Assembly (NCBI GenBank): GCA_016935315.1
Contig: JAFGRD010000112.1
Coordinates: 1-40,946 of the forward strand
Origin: Pirellulales bacterium
GTDB lineage: Bacteria; Planctomycetota; Planctomycetia; Pirellulales; Thermoguttaceae
Length of the DNA stretch: 40,946 nucleotides
Direction: 5' to 3'
Of the stretch, positions 16,953 to 27,398 are shown one piece after another. The notes beneath the pieces were generated by a model that had not been told where the DNA came from, searched no databases, and saw nothing but the letters and a program-made list of their open reading frames with translations. Both the position numbers and the translations under genes were made by a program. The stretch's first letter is position 1. Each line of letters begins with the position of its first letter.

Positions 16953-19937
16953 TCAGTCGATGATGACGAACTCGAACTCGATTTCCGTGAGAATCTCGTC
17001 CAGATTGGCATCGGTCTTGTCGTCATCCAGATTGGCAAGGAACCAGTCCAGACCGCTCTTGCCCTTGAGCATGTCGCGGACGCCGTCGTCAAACACGGTC
17101 GAATCGTTCAGAACGTGGTCGCCGTTGAGACCGCCGCCGGTGCTCAGGTTGGCGACGCGGTCGGCGTACTCCAGGTCCGTTCGCGACCACTCGGCCATTA
17201 CGGCGCCCACCGCTGCCCGGCTGTCCTGATTCACGTAGACGCCGCCGACGAGGATGTCGTCCCCGTCAAAGCCGTGCACCTTGTCGCGGCCGATGCCGCC
17301 GATCAGCAAGTCGCGGCCGTCGTGGCCGCTGAGCAGATCGTTGCCAGGGCCGCCGACGAGGATGTCGTCGCCTCGCCCGCCGCGGAGCTTGTCGTCGCCG
17401 GCGCCGCCGTAGATTTCCGTGCTGGTCGGGGCGAGACCCTGATGCACCTTGATATCGTCGTCGCCGTCTCCACCGAAGATCACAAGCCGGTCGATCCCCG
17501 GTCCCAGATTGGCGTAGAGGACCCCGCCGAGACGCACTTCGATCGTGCCGGGCTCGCCTCCCGGCTTCAGGTCGACCGCGTCGTCGCCCGCGGTGCCGCC
17601 GACCATCAGCACGGTCCGCGTCGGATCGAGCGGATCCGGCCCCAACAAGAGGGCGTCGACCGTCACCGCGACGCTGGCCGAATCGCTTCCGCCGTCGTCG
17701 TCGGCCACAGTGAAACTGACCGTGAACGTGTCGGCCTCGTAGGAAACGAAGCTCAACGTCGTACCCGATCCCGTCGCGACGGGCTGTCCGCCGCTGTCGG
17801 TGACTTCCCACGACGTGGTGTGCGTATCGAGGACTCCCGGGTCGCTGAAGCTGCCGGTGAACGACAACGTTTGGCCTCGCACACCCGCCGTCGGCCCGTC
17901 GATGGCGTCGATCGTGGGCGCCACGTTCTCGATGGCAATCGTAGTCGTCAAATCCGTCGTTCCGCCGTCCTTGTCGACAATCTGTGCCGCGACGGTCAGA
18001 CTGCCCGGCCCGTCGGCCAGCAGCGCCGCGGGCACGTTGGCCGCCGGCGAGCTGCTGCCGGTGATCTCGAAAACGCCGTCGTTATCGAAATCGTAGTTGT
18101 AGGTGAATCCGGCCGCCACGTCGGCCGCCGACGCATCGGCCTGATCAGCGACGCTCACCACGGCCGCGCCCCCTTCGTCGACCGGCCCGTCATTGGACAG
18201 CGTGGCCGTCGGTGCAACATTGGCCACCGTGATCGTGGTATCGTCGGACTGCGGCCCGCAGGGATGGCCCGTGACCGTGACGGCAATCGGGAGTTCAGCG
18301 GGACCGTCGTCATAGGTATGGGGCGCGGCGAACGTGAGCACGCCCGCCGCAAGGTCGAGAACCGTGTCGGTGGACCCGTCGCCCCAGGAGATCACGACCT
18401 GGGTGCCGGCTGACGTGTCCGGTGAGGTGAACTCGCCGGTGAGCGTCACGGGAACTCCCTCGGCAATCGGATCCGCGCTCAGCTCCAGATTAGTGATGTG
18501 TCCGCCGTCGGACGTGACTTCGAGTGTCAGGTCGGTCGGGTTGTAGTGCGGCGTAAGGCCCAGGCACATGCAGCCGCCCGCGCCGCCGATGTCGGCAAAG
18601 GTCCCGAGGTACGAATCGTAGTTGATCACCTCGAACAAGTCGCCGAGGGCGGGCGTGTATCCGTCGGCGATGTCGATTGCCAGCGTGCCGTCGAAGACGG
18701 CATCATTCCACACGTTGAACACGTCGTGCTCGGTTCCGGCGGCCGTGCCGCCGATGTCGAGCGCGAGGATTCCCGTGGCGGTTTGCGTATAGTCCCCGTT
18801 GAGGTCCAGGGCTCCCAGGGGGCCTCCCGGAGCGACCTCGCCGGCGTTGAGCAACGGCCCGGTAACGGTGCCGCTGCCGGTCAGGGTTCCCCCCTGCAAA
18901 TCGATCACCGCTCCGGTCCCGTACGACTGGAGTTCACCGCCGAGGAGATTCGTGACCCCGGCCGTCTGCGTATAGGCAACATTGGCCAGATTGAACCTGG
19001 CGCCGAGAGTGATTTCCACGTCACCGCTGTTGGTGACGCTGTCGGCGTAATCGAACAACAGCGTTCCCTTGACTGCGTTGATCGTGCCGTCGTTGACGTG
19101 GTCGGCCCCCACTTTCGGCACGGAGGTCGCCATCTCGAAGGTCATCGTTCCATGGTTGACCAGCTCGGCGTTGAGCGTGCGGACCCCGGGGGCCGCCACG
19201 GCGGCGCCGACCAACACGTCGAGTGCTCCGTCGATCTGGTTGCTGAGGGTGCCGTCGACGTTCAGTGTAACCAGGGGCGTGTAGCCGTAGCCGAGGTCCT
19301 TGCTTGTCAATTCAACGGTGCCCGCGTTGTCCAGATCTCCCGTGACGGTGAGCTTTCCCGTTCTGACCGGCGTATTGGACGTTCGGTACCCGAACACCTG
19401 CAAGGTTGCCCCGTCGCCGTTCGTCAGAGTGCCATCGACGCCATTGTTGTCGCGGTTGGCGGTCATCAGGCCCTGGTTCACCACGTCGACGTTCAGCGTG
19501 CCCATAAGCAGATTCAGGGTCCCGCTGCTCGTCAGAGTATTGCCGGAAACCGTCGAGCTGTTGACGGTCACCGTGCCGCTGAGCTCGATGTCCGTGGCCA
19601 CGTTCACGGTGGCGGCGCCCAGCCAAAGACCTTGCGTGCAGTAAAGGCTGTTGATTTCGGTCGTCGTCGATTCGAGGTACACGTCAAGACCGCCCGCCAT
19701 GTCGATCACCACGTCGTCACCTGCGGCGGGCACGCGGTCGCTTTCCCCGGGCACCTCCCAGTTAAGCGGATCGATCCAGCGCCAACCGTCGCCCCCGCCG
19801 TCCCATGCGACCGCCGACAGCAAGGTGCGCTGTTCCAGAGGTTCTACGGCCAACAGGCGAGAGGATCGGCAGAGCCCATTCCCCCGGCCCATGCGGAAAC
19901 CAGATCTTGTTCGAGTCGTACTTCGTGTTTTGAACAT
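16953..19937 (-). CDS. Large secreted protein with planctomycete LEPR-type signal, PKD-like domains and RTX repeats
   Basis: The 994-residue protein begins with a basic segment and the motif E-P-L-E-Q-R-T-L-L-S-A (residues 32-42), a variant of the planctomycete LEPR export signal. Residues about 45-470 are Gly/Thr/Asn-rich repeated strands typical of a beta-helix (GTLTNGDGATLQV, GGTLTGSGTVTGPLLNAGEV). Around 480-760 are three Ig/PKD-like domains, the first with ISWGDGSTDTV and HTYDDGPAE, often found in surface adhesins. Residues about 800-900 carry hemolysin-type calcium-binding nonapeptides (GGAGDDKLRGGRGDDILVGG). The C-terminus includes DGVRDMLKGKSGLDWF. AGGAG seven bases before the ATG at 19937 fixes the start; earlier in-frame ATGs lack one. 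Likely a cell-surface or extracellular adhesive protein. Confidence 0.9.
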   Translation of the reverse strand: MFKTRSTTRTRSGFRMGRGNGLCRSSRLLAVEPLEQRTLLSAVAWDGGGDGWRWIDPLNWEVPGESDRVPAAGDDVVIDMAGGLDVYLESTTTEINSLYCTQGLWLGAATVNVATDIELSGTVTVNSSTVSGNTLTSSGTLNLLMGTLNVDVVNQGLMTANRDNNGVDGTLTNGDGATLQVFGYRTSNTPVRTGKLTVTGDLDNAGTVELTSKDLGYGYTPLVTLNVDGTLSNQIDGALDVLVGAAVAAPGVRTLNAELVNHGTMTFEMATSVPKVGADHVNDGTINAVKGTLLFDYADSVTNSGDVEITLGARFNLANVAYTQTAGVTNLLGGELQSYGTGAVIDLQGGTLTGSGTVTGPLLNAGEVAPGGPLGALDLNGDYTQTATGILALDIGGTAAGTEHDVFNVWNDAVFDGTLAIDIADGYTPALGDLFEVINYDSYLGTFADIGGAGGCMCLGLTPHYNPTDLTLEVTSDGGHITNLELSADPIAEGVPVTLTGEFTSPDTSAGTQVVISWGDGSTDTVLDLAAGVLTFAAPHTYDDGPAELPIAVTVTGHPCGPQSDDTTITVANVAPTATLSNDGPVDEGGAAVVSVADQADASAADVAAGFTYNYDFDNDGVFEITGSSSPAANVPAALLADGPGSLTVAAQIVDKDGGTTDLTTTIAIENVAPTIDAIDGPTAGVRGQTLSFTGSFSDPGVLDTHTTSWEVTDSGGQPVATGSGTTLSFVSYEADTFTVSFTVADDDGGSDSASVAVTVDALLLGPDPLDPTRTVLMVGGTAGDDAVDLKPGGEPGTIEVRLGGVLYANLGPGIDRLVIFGGDGDDDIKVHQGLAPTSTEIYGGAGDDKLRGGRGDDILVGGPGNDLLSGHDGRDLLIGGIGRDKVHGFDGDDILVGGVYVNQDSRAAVGAVMAEWSRTDLEYADRVANLSTGGGLNGDHVLNDSTVFDDGVRDMLKGKSGLDWFLANLDDDKTDANLDEILTEIEFEFVIID

Positions 19938-20649
19938 GTCAAGGCTCCTAGGTAAGTCGGACTTGGTGCTGGACATCCGCGGAAGTCCAGTCGGTGCAAC
20001 GGTGCCCCAGAACGCTTGAACGTACGGCCGGACCATTTCGCCAGACACGCAACCGCAAGCGGTTGGCGGTGAGGGGGGAGTGCAGCGGTGCATCCTGTGG
20101 CCAAAGCAACGTCCGTTCCCCCCTTGCGATTGATCGGGCTTTCGAGTGCCAGCGGGATCGATTCCACGGAAGCGTCCAGCAGGATCTTCCGAACGGCACC
20201 TGACGGCCACCGATTCCTTTCGGGACCTATTGTAGCCGATGGGTGGGGTTTCCACCAAACGAGAATACGCACTTTTGAAATAAAGTGGAGAGTTTTTGCA
20301 CACGCCTTTCCGGCGGATCGGACACGGTACGGAAATAACCCTCGGACCAGTAGGAGAAGCATGTCGAACAATAGGGGTGCAAATCGGCCGGCTCGTACCC
20401 TGCCTTTGGCCATGGAATGAAGACCGCAAACTCTTCTTTCATAAGGTCTTCAGGTGTCCGTAACGCCGGCCGCAACGGCACGTTGCTGCGGTGGGCACGG
20501 AGAGTCGCCCGGCTCCTGGGCGGAAGATAGATGCAAGGTCTCTGTGAACGCACCCCCAGCAGGAGTTGCACGCGAAGCTGGCCGCAGTACCCGGGAGCCG
20601 GACAAGCCGGTACACTTCTTCTGGAGGAATCTTGCAGGAGTCAGCACAC
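19938..20649. other. Divergent intergenic region between the surface protein gene and uvrB
   Basis: This 712-bp region holds no convincing gene. It contains a good reverse-strand promoter at 20228-20257, which would give the surface protein gene an untranslated leader of about 285 nt. On the uvrB side no strong promoter was found; TACACT at 20611-20616 is a weak -10 candidate. GGAGG at 20623-20627 and AGGAG at 20636-20640 both lie close to possible uvrB starts. Confidence 0.6.
20228..20257 (-). promoter_or_regulatory. Probable promoter of the LEPR/RTX surface protein gene
   Basis: On the reverse strand TTGGTG (20252-20257) and TACAAT (20228-20233) are separated by 18 bp. The -10 box is close to consensus. 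The implied start near 20221 leaves a leader of about 285 nt before the AUG at 19937. Confidence 0.5.
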
Positions 20650-22722
<2,073 letters not shown>

Positions 22723-22770
22723 TACCCGGTCCGCCCGTTTGCGGCACGGCGCACCGCTGAGCGACAGACG

Positions 22771-23655
22771 TCAACTCTTCGCAGCCAGCTCGGCAGCCAC
22801 TTTGTCGAAGTACGCCACGCACTCGGCGATCTCGGGCAGGGAGTTGTCCCAGTTGTGCTCGTACTCGATCGAGAAGACGGCCTGGATTTTTTGACGGTGG
22901 ATCTCGGTCAACATCCCTTTGACGTCGCCGGCTCCCGTGCCCCAGGGCACGTCGTGGCCTCCACCCATCTGGTTGAGGTCCTTGAAGTGGAAGGAGACGA
23001 TTCGCCCTTCGAGCTTCTTGAGACACTCGATCGGATTGAGCCCCGATCGCATCCAGTGGCCCGTATCGGCACACGCGCCGATCCGCTTGCTGCGGCCCTC
23101 GCAGACCTTCAGCACCGTATCGGGATTCCAGTAGCGCGACGGCTTGGGATGGTTGTGCAGGGCGACGTTGATCTCGAACTCTTCACAAAGCTTCTCGATT
23201 TCGTCGAACGCCTCGAACGACGGCTCGCAGACGAGCGTCTCGATGCCCATGTCCTTGGCGAACTCGAACGTTCCTCGGCCGTGTCCACCCACGCCGAAGC
23301 AGACCATCTTCACCCCGGAGTCGGCCAGCTTCTGCTTGACCTCCTTGCGAAGGGCCGGCGACATCGACTCGTTCGTCTGCTCGTTGGGTTTCTCTCGGCT
23401 GAGCCTTTGGCCGGGAAAGACTTCGATGTAGTGCAATCCCAGCGAAGCGACCTTGTCGACGGCTTCGTAGAAGGTGAACCGATTGAAGCTGTAGGCCTGG
23501 CAGCCGAGACGCCAGCCGAGCTTCTCGGCGTTGGGTGCTCCTTTGGCTACGGGGGCCGCCGCCAGGGGTGATCTGCCCAGGCTGATCAGGCCGATCCCGG
23601 CTCCCGCCGCACCGGCCATTCGTAGAAAGCCGCGGCGATCAAGTTGGTTCTTCAT
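22771..23655 (-). CDS. Tat-exported sugar phosphate isomerase/epimerase-like TIM-barrel protein
   Basis: The 294-residue protein is a xylose isomerase-like TIM barrel. The N-terminus has a twin-arginine signal (LDRRGFLRMAG, residues 5-15) with a hydrophobic stretch reaching about residue 33. Likely metal-site strands are VCEPSFEAFD, VALHNHPKP, GACADTGHW, VSFHFKDL and FSIEYEHN, which supply the usual Glu/His/Asp/His/Glu ligands. The ATG at 23655 has GAGGA eight bases upstream. It converges on uvrB with a 48-bp gap and is not functionally tied to it. Many planctomycetes carry numerous paralogues of this family beside oxidoreductases of the Gfo/Idh type; substrate is unknown. Confidence 0.9.
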   Translation of the reverse strand: MKNQLDRRGFLRMAGAAGAGIGLISLGRSPLAAAPVAKGAPNAEKLGWRLGCQAYSFNRFTFYEAVDKVASLGLHYIEVFPGQRLSREKPNEQTNESMSPALRKEVKQKLADSGVKMVCFGVGGHGRGTFEFAKDMGIETLVCEPSFEAFDEIEKLCEEFEINVALHNHPKPSRYWNPDTVLKVCEGRSKRIGACADTGHWMRSGLNPIECLKKLEGRIVSFHFKDLNQMGGGHDVPWGTGAGDVKGMLTEIHRQKIQAVFSIEYEHNWDNSLPEIAECVAYFDKVAAELAAKS

Positions 23656-23698
23656 GGCATGGTTCCTCTAGGGGTGTATTGGGTGAAGTGATGCCCTC

Positions 23699-23722
23699 GC
23701 ACATCGACTGCGCAGGCGTCAA
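23699..23722 (-). repeat. 24-bp dispersed motif, instance 4
   Basis: The reverse strand reads TTGACGCCTGCGC then AGTCGATGTGC, 44 bp upstream of the TIM-barrel start codon and in the same direction. It matches the end of the MITE-like repeat but stands alone, with no palindrome next to it. Confidence 0.7.
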
Positions 23723-24282
23723 CAAGACGTCCCGTCATGCTGGCGATTATAGGGCCGAGAATGGCCGTTGGCAACGAATCGCGGGCACTCCGGCGAATCC
23801 GCCTGCCGTGGTCTCGCGGTGGCCTCGAAGCGGCGGAGATCGTCTCGCGGAAAGATCCACTCCGAGCCGGCGAATGGGACACGAGAGGCCGCGAGGAACG
23901 GCAATCCTGCGGAGTTGGACCCCGAACAGAGGGGGTCTTGCCCGACGATGGCTCGACGCACGGGATGCGGGGAATATTCCCGACGCCAGAACAAGAGGAC
24001 TCTTCAGAACGAGAAGAGAGCCCTCATCCTGCTAGCGTAGCCCGGCTGAGTTTTTCGTTCGAAAGAAGGAGACGCCTTGGTCTCCGCTCGTTCGGGTGGG
24101 AAGGCGGACAACGACCGTCGCACCACCTTTGGCCCGCGCTTGGCCGAATTTGAACCGGCGGCCGATCCGTAGCGTACAAAAAAGGATATGGCGGAACCCC
24201 CGTTTTAGTGGAATGGCCCGACGCGGAGACGCGTCTGTAGCACAACGACGGCGGGTCCTCGAACGACAAGGTGGTTGCGAGA

Positions 24283-24311
24283 TTGACGTTATTGACCGCA
24301 CCAACTAGAAT
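24283..24311 (+). promoter_or_regulatory. Probable promoter of the kinase-GT4 gene group
   Basis: TTGACG (24283-24288) and TAGAAT (24306-24311) are separated by exactly 17 bp, the best promoter match in the window. Transcription would start near 24318, giving a leader of about 140 nt before the ATG at 24458. Confidence 0.65.
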
Positions 24312-24457
24312 GAACGCTTGGAGCGCAAGAATCCTTATCTGTCGGGCGCTCGCCCGAAACACTCGTGTGCGCGGTTTTTCGCTAATGCGCTGCAACGCTC
24401 GTTCCGCGGAAACGGAGGGGTCCAGGAGCCTGCATCGGAGCGGACCGCCGGAAACTG

Positions 24458-27382
24458 ATGAGTGATACCGCCTCGAGCAGCCGACCGACCCAACGATCCC
24501 CGAATCCCGGGGATGCGGGAGGGTTGCGCGCCGGCGAGACCCCATCGCCGCAGGCAGAGGTCCTTCCCATCCGCGACGATCAACCCACGGTGATCTCGAA
24601 GCTGCCCCCTTTGGGCGCACAAGCGCCCTCCGATTCGGCCATTCGGATCATTCAGGGGCAGATCCTCCCCGGTGACCGCCTGGGGCATTATGAACTGGTG
24701 CAGTACATCGGTGCCGGCGGAATGGGGCGCGTGTTCCGGGCCGTGGACACGCGGCTGGCACGCACGGTGGCCCTGAAAATCCTCCCGCCCGAGCAAGCCA
24801 TCAACGAAGAAATCAGCCTGCGATTCCAGAACGAGGCCCAATCGGCGGCGCGGCTCGATCACGAGAATATCGCCCGGGTGCACTACGTGGGTGAGGACCG
24901 CGGCCTTCAGTTCATCGCGTTCGAGTTCGTCGACGGTGTCAACATTCGTGCGCTGGTCGAGCAGAAGGGGCCGCTGTCGGTGGCCGAGGCGGTCAGCTAC
25001 GTCTTGCAGGTGGCCGACGCCTTGACGCACGCGGCATCTCGTGACGTCGTCCATCGCGACATCAAGCCGTCCAACGTGCTGATCACCGCGGAGGGCCGCG
25101 TGAAGCTGATCGACATGGGGCTGGCTCGGCTTCGCCGGGACGACACGTCGGCAGCCGATCTGACCGCCCCCGGCGTGACGCTGGGCAGCTTCGACTACAT
25201 TTCTCCCGAACAGGCCCGGGATCCTCGCAACGCGGACATTCGCAGCGACATCTACTCCCTGGGTTGCACTTTCTTTTATATGCTGGCCGGCCAGCCGCCG
25301 TTCCCGGAAGGGACCGTGCTGCAGAAGCTCTTGCAGCACCAGGGGGATCAACCGCCCGAAATCCGGCAGTTTCGCCCGGAATTGCCCGAGGAAGCGGCCC
25401 GCGTACTACGCAAGATGTTGGCCAAGGACCCTCGACATCGGTATCGGTCTCCGGCCGAGTTGGTCGATGAGCTGATGCCCTTGGCCGAACAGATGGGCCT
25501 GCGTCCGCTGGGCACCGGGGGGAGAGTCCTGGTGGCGCCGCGCGAGCCCAAGGTGTCGTTCTTCGAACGGCACGTGCCGTGGATGGCTCCTATTGCCGCG
25601 CTGTTCTGCATTGTCGCCTTTCTGAACTTCTTCTGGTCGGCTGGCGAGGACCCGATGCCTCGCCCCGTTGCCAGCCGTCCGGTTGCCGATCCCCCGAAGC
25701 AGCAGAATGCCGAAGGTCCCGGCACGGATGGCGCCCCCGCGTCGACGGCGGCAGCGGTCAATCCCGAAGGACCGCCTGGGCAGCCGAACGGGCAGGGGAC
25801 AACGGCACCTGGTGAGAGACAATCTCCCCCCGGTCCGGTCGATACCGGCAACTCCGCGCCGAAAGACGCCACCGGAGGCACGAAGCCGCCCGGCCTCGGC
25901 CCCGATCCGCCGGCATCCGTGCCGACCGAAGAGGCGGTTGGCCCAAGCGGGCTGGCCGTCTGGAGCCATCTCCTGGCCGGCCACGTCGGCACGGACGCGG
26001 GGTCTCCGCCCGGCGGCAGCGGGATCGAGGTTGCCGAGGGGACATCACCGGTTCTCAGCGCGGTCTCCGACAGCGAGTCGGTGTGGGCCCGGGCCAGCGC
26101 GGCAAGTATCGTGGTCACGGAGCCCAACGACGTTGCCGCGGCCCGCCAACCCGTTGCCGAGCCGGTCCGGAGCGGTTTGTTGATCGTCAACGGAAAAAGC
26201 GAGGGTGAGAACACGTTTCCCTCGCTTGCCGCCGCTTGCAGCGTAGCCGCCGACAACGACGTGATCGAATTGCGGTATGACGGCCGTCGCGAGGAGCGGC
26301 CGATCAGCATGTCGAAGCTGCGGTTGACCGTTCGAGCCGGAAAGGGATATCGTCCGGTGGTCGTTTTTCGCCCCACGGAAGCGGACCCGGTCAAGTATCC
26401 CCGCAGCATGTTCACGCTGACTGCCGGCCGACTGGCATTGGTCAATCTGGCTTTCGAGCTACGGGCCCCGCGAGGTGTGCCGGTCGACAATTGGACACTC
26501 TTCGAGACGCGAGGCGGGCAAACGATCCGACTGGAGAAGTGCGCGCTCTCGATTGAGAACGCCTCTGACAAGTTGACGGCGTACCACAAAGAGGTTGCTT
26601 TCTTCTGTGCCAAATCGGCTCCGGCGACCGGCAGCATCGTGGCCGAGGAGGTTCCGTCCGCCAGTCCGCCGGTCACGATCGACATGGCCGATTGCAGTGT
26701 CCGCGGCGAGGCGGCCTTGCTTCGGGCGACGCAGTTGCAGCCGATCCATCTGGTGTGGAACAATGGGCTGCTGGCGACCAGCGAGCAACTGCTGTCCGCC
26801 TACGGCGGCCAACGGCCTCCGCAGCCCGGCGAAATGCTCCAGATTGACCTGCGCCACGTTACGGCCGTGGTCTACGGCGGTCTCTGCCGGATGGTCGACG
26901 ACCCGGTGGCCCCGTACCTTCTGGCCGTGCAGATCGACTGTTCCAACAGTATTTTGATGTCGTTGCCGGGGGTCCCGCTGTTCGAGCAGGTGGGCATTGC
27001 CACGATGGACGATTCCCGCCAGCAGCTTGCCTGGAACGGTGCGTGGAACTTCTACGAAGACATCGACACCTTTTGGACCATCTGCGATCTCGACGGCGAG
27101 CCCCTGGCGCCTCCCTGGGCGTTTGAGGCCTGGACGTCGTATTGGGGATCGGGGGAGCACGAAAGGCTGGATCAGGTCCGTTGGCAGGGGCTGCCGAAGC
27201 CCGATCGCCCCTGGCACACTTGCACGCCGAGCGACCTTGCCCTCGGGGGCACGGCGGAAGACAATCCGGCGATCGGCGGAGCCAGCGACGGCAGCAACGC
27301 CGGATTCCAGACGGATCGATTGCCCGACTTCCCCAAACCCACCGCCGACCAGCAGCAAGCTCCCACCGAAGCGACGCGCTGA
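24458..27382 (+). CDS. Transmembrane Ser/Thr protein kinase with exported C-terminal domain
   Basis: The 974-residue protein has a disordered N-terminus (1-70) and a Hanks-type kinase domain at about 77-340. Kinase features are the glycine loop GAGGMG (85-90), Lys 107 in VALK, catalytic HRD (199-201) and KPSN. A DMG (219-221) replaces the usual DFG, and SPE replaces APE. One transmembrane helix lies at about 374-393. A Pro/Gly/Ala-rich linker (about 395-580) leads to a 380-residue C-terminal region with short strands such as NDVIELRYDGRREERPI and RLALVNLAFELRAP. This region resembles a right-handed beta-helix, probably outside the membrane as a sensor. The ATG at 24458 is the first in frame after the promoter. 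The GT4 gene follows after 16 bp, so an operon is likely. Confidence 0.93.
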   Translation: MSDTASSSRPTQRSPNPGDAGGLRAGETPSPQAEVLPIRDDQPTVISKLPPLGAQAPSDSAIRIIQGQILPGDRLGHYELVQYIGAGGMGRVFRAVDTRLARTVALKILPPEQAINEEISLRFQNEAQSAARLDHENIARVHYVGEDRGLQFIAFEFVDGVNIRALVEQKGPLSVAEAVSYVLQVADALTHAASRDVVHRDIKPSNVLITAEGRVKLIDMGLARLRRDDTSAADLTAPGVTLGSFDYISPEQARDPRNADIRSDIYSLGCTFFYMLAGQPPFPEGTVLQKLLQHQGDQPPEIRQFRPELPEEAARVLRKMLAKDPRHRYRSPAELVDELMPLAEQMGLRPLGTGGRVLVAPREPKVSFFERHVPWMAPIAALFCIVAFLNFFWSAGEDPMPRPVASRPVADPPKQQNAEGPGTDGAPASTAAAVNPEGPPGQPNGQGTTAPGERQSPPGPVDTGNSAPKDATGGTKPPGLGPDPPASVPTEEAVGPSGLAVWSHLLAGHVGTDAGSPPGGSGIEVAEGTSPVLSAVSDSESVWARASAASIVVTEPNDVAAARQPVAEPVRSGLLIVNGKSEGENTFPSLAAACSVAADNDVIELRYDGRREERPISMSKLRLTVRAGKGYRPVVVFRPTEADPVKYPRSMFTLTAGRLALVNLAFELRAPRGVPVDNWTLFETRGGQTIRLEKCALSIENASDKLTAYHKEVAFFCAKSAPATGSIVAEEVPSASPPVTIDMADCSVRGEAALLRATQLQPIHLVWNNGLLATSEQLLSAYGGQRPPQPGEMLQIDLRHVTAVVYGGLCRMVDDPVAPYLLAVQIDCSNSILMSLPGVPLFEQVGIATMDDSRQQLAWNGAWNFYEDIDTFWTICDLDGEPLAPPWAFEAWTSYWGSGEHERLDQVRWQGLPKPDRPWHTCTPSDLALGGTAEDNPAIGGASDGSNAGFQTDRLPDFPKPTADQQQAPTEATR

Positions 27383-27398
27383 TGCCGGGTTTCCTCCG

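Larger units (their letters stand above)
23656..24457. other. Gene-free divergent region of 800 bp
   Basis: It separates the Tat TIM-barrel gene (reverse) from the kinase gene (forward). Contents: one dispersed 24-bp motif (23699-23722), a small GGAGAC/GTCTCC hairpin at 24068-24085 and a strong promoter at 24283-24311. Open frames on both strands are short or overlap one another without similarity to known proteins, so no gene is called. Confidence 0.6.

Noticed and set aside
18498-19955. Long forward open frame antisense to the surface protein gene
   Set aside because: The reverse frame has recognisable domains and a ribosome binding site; the forward one has neither.
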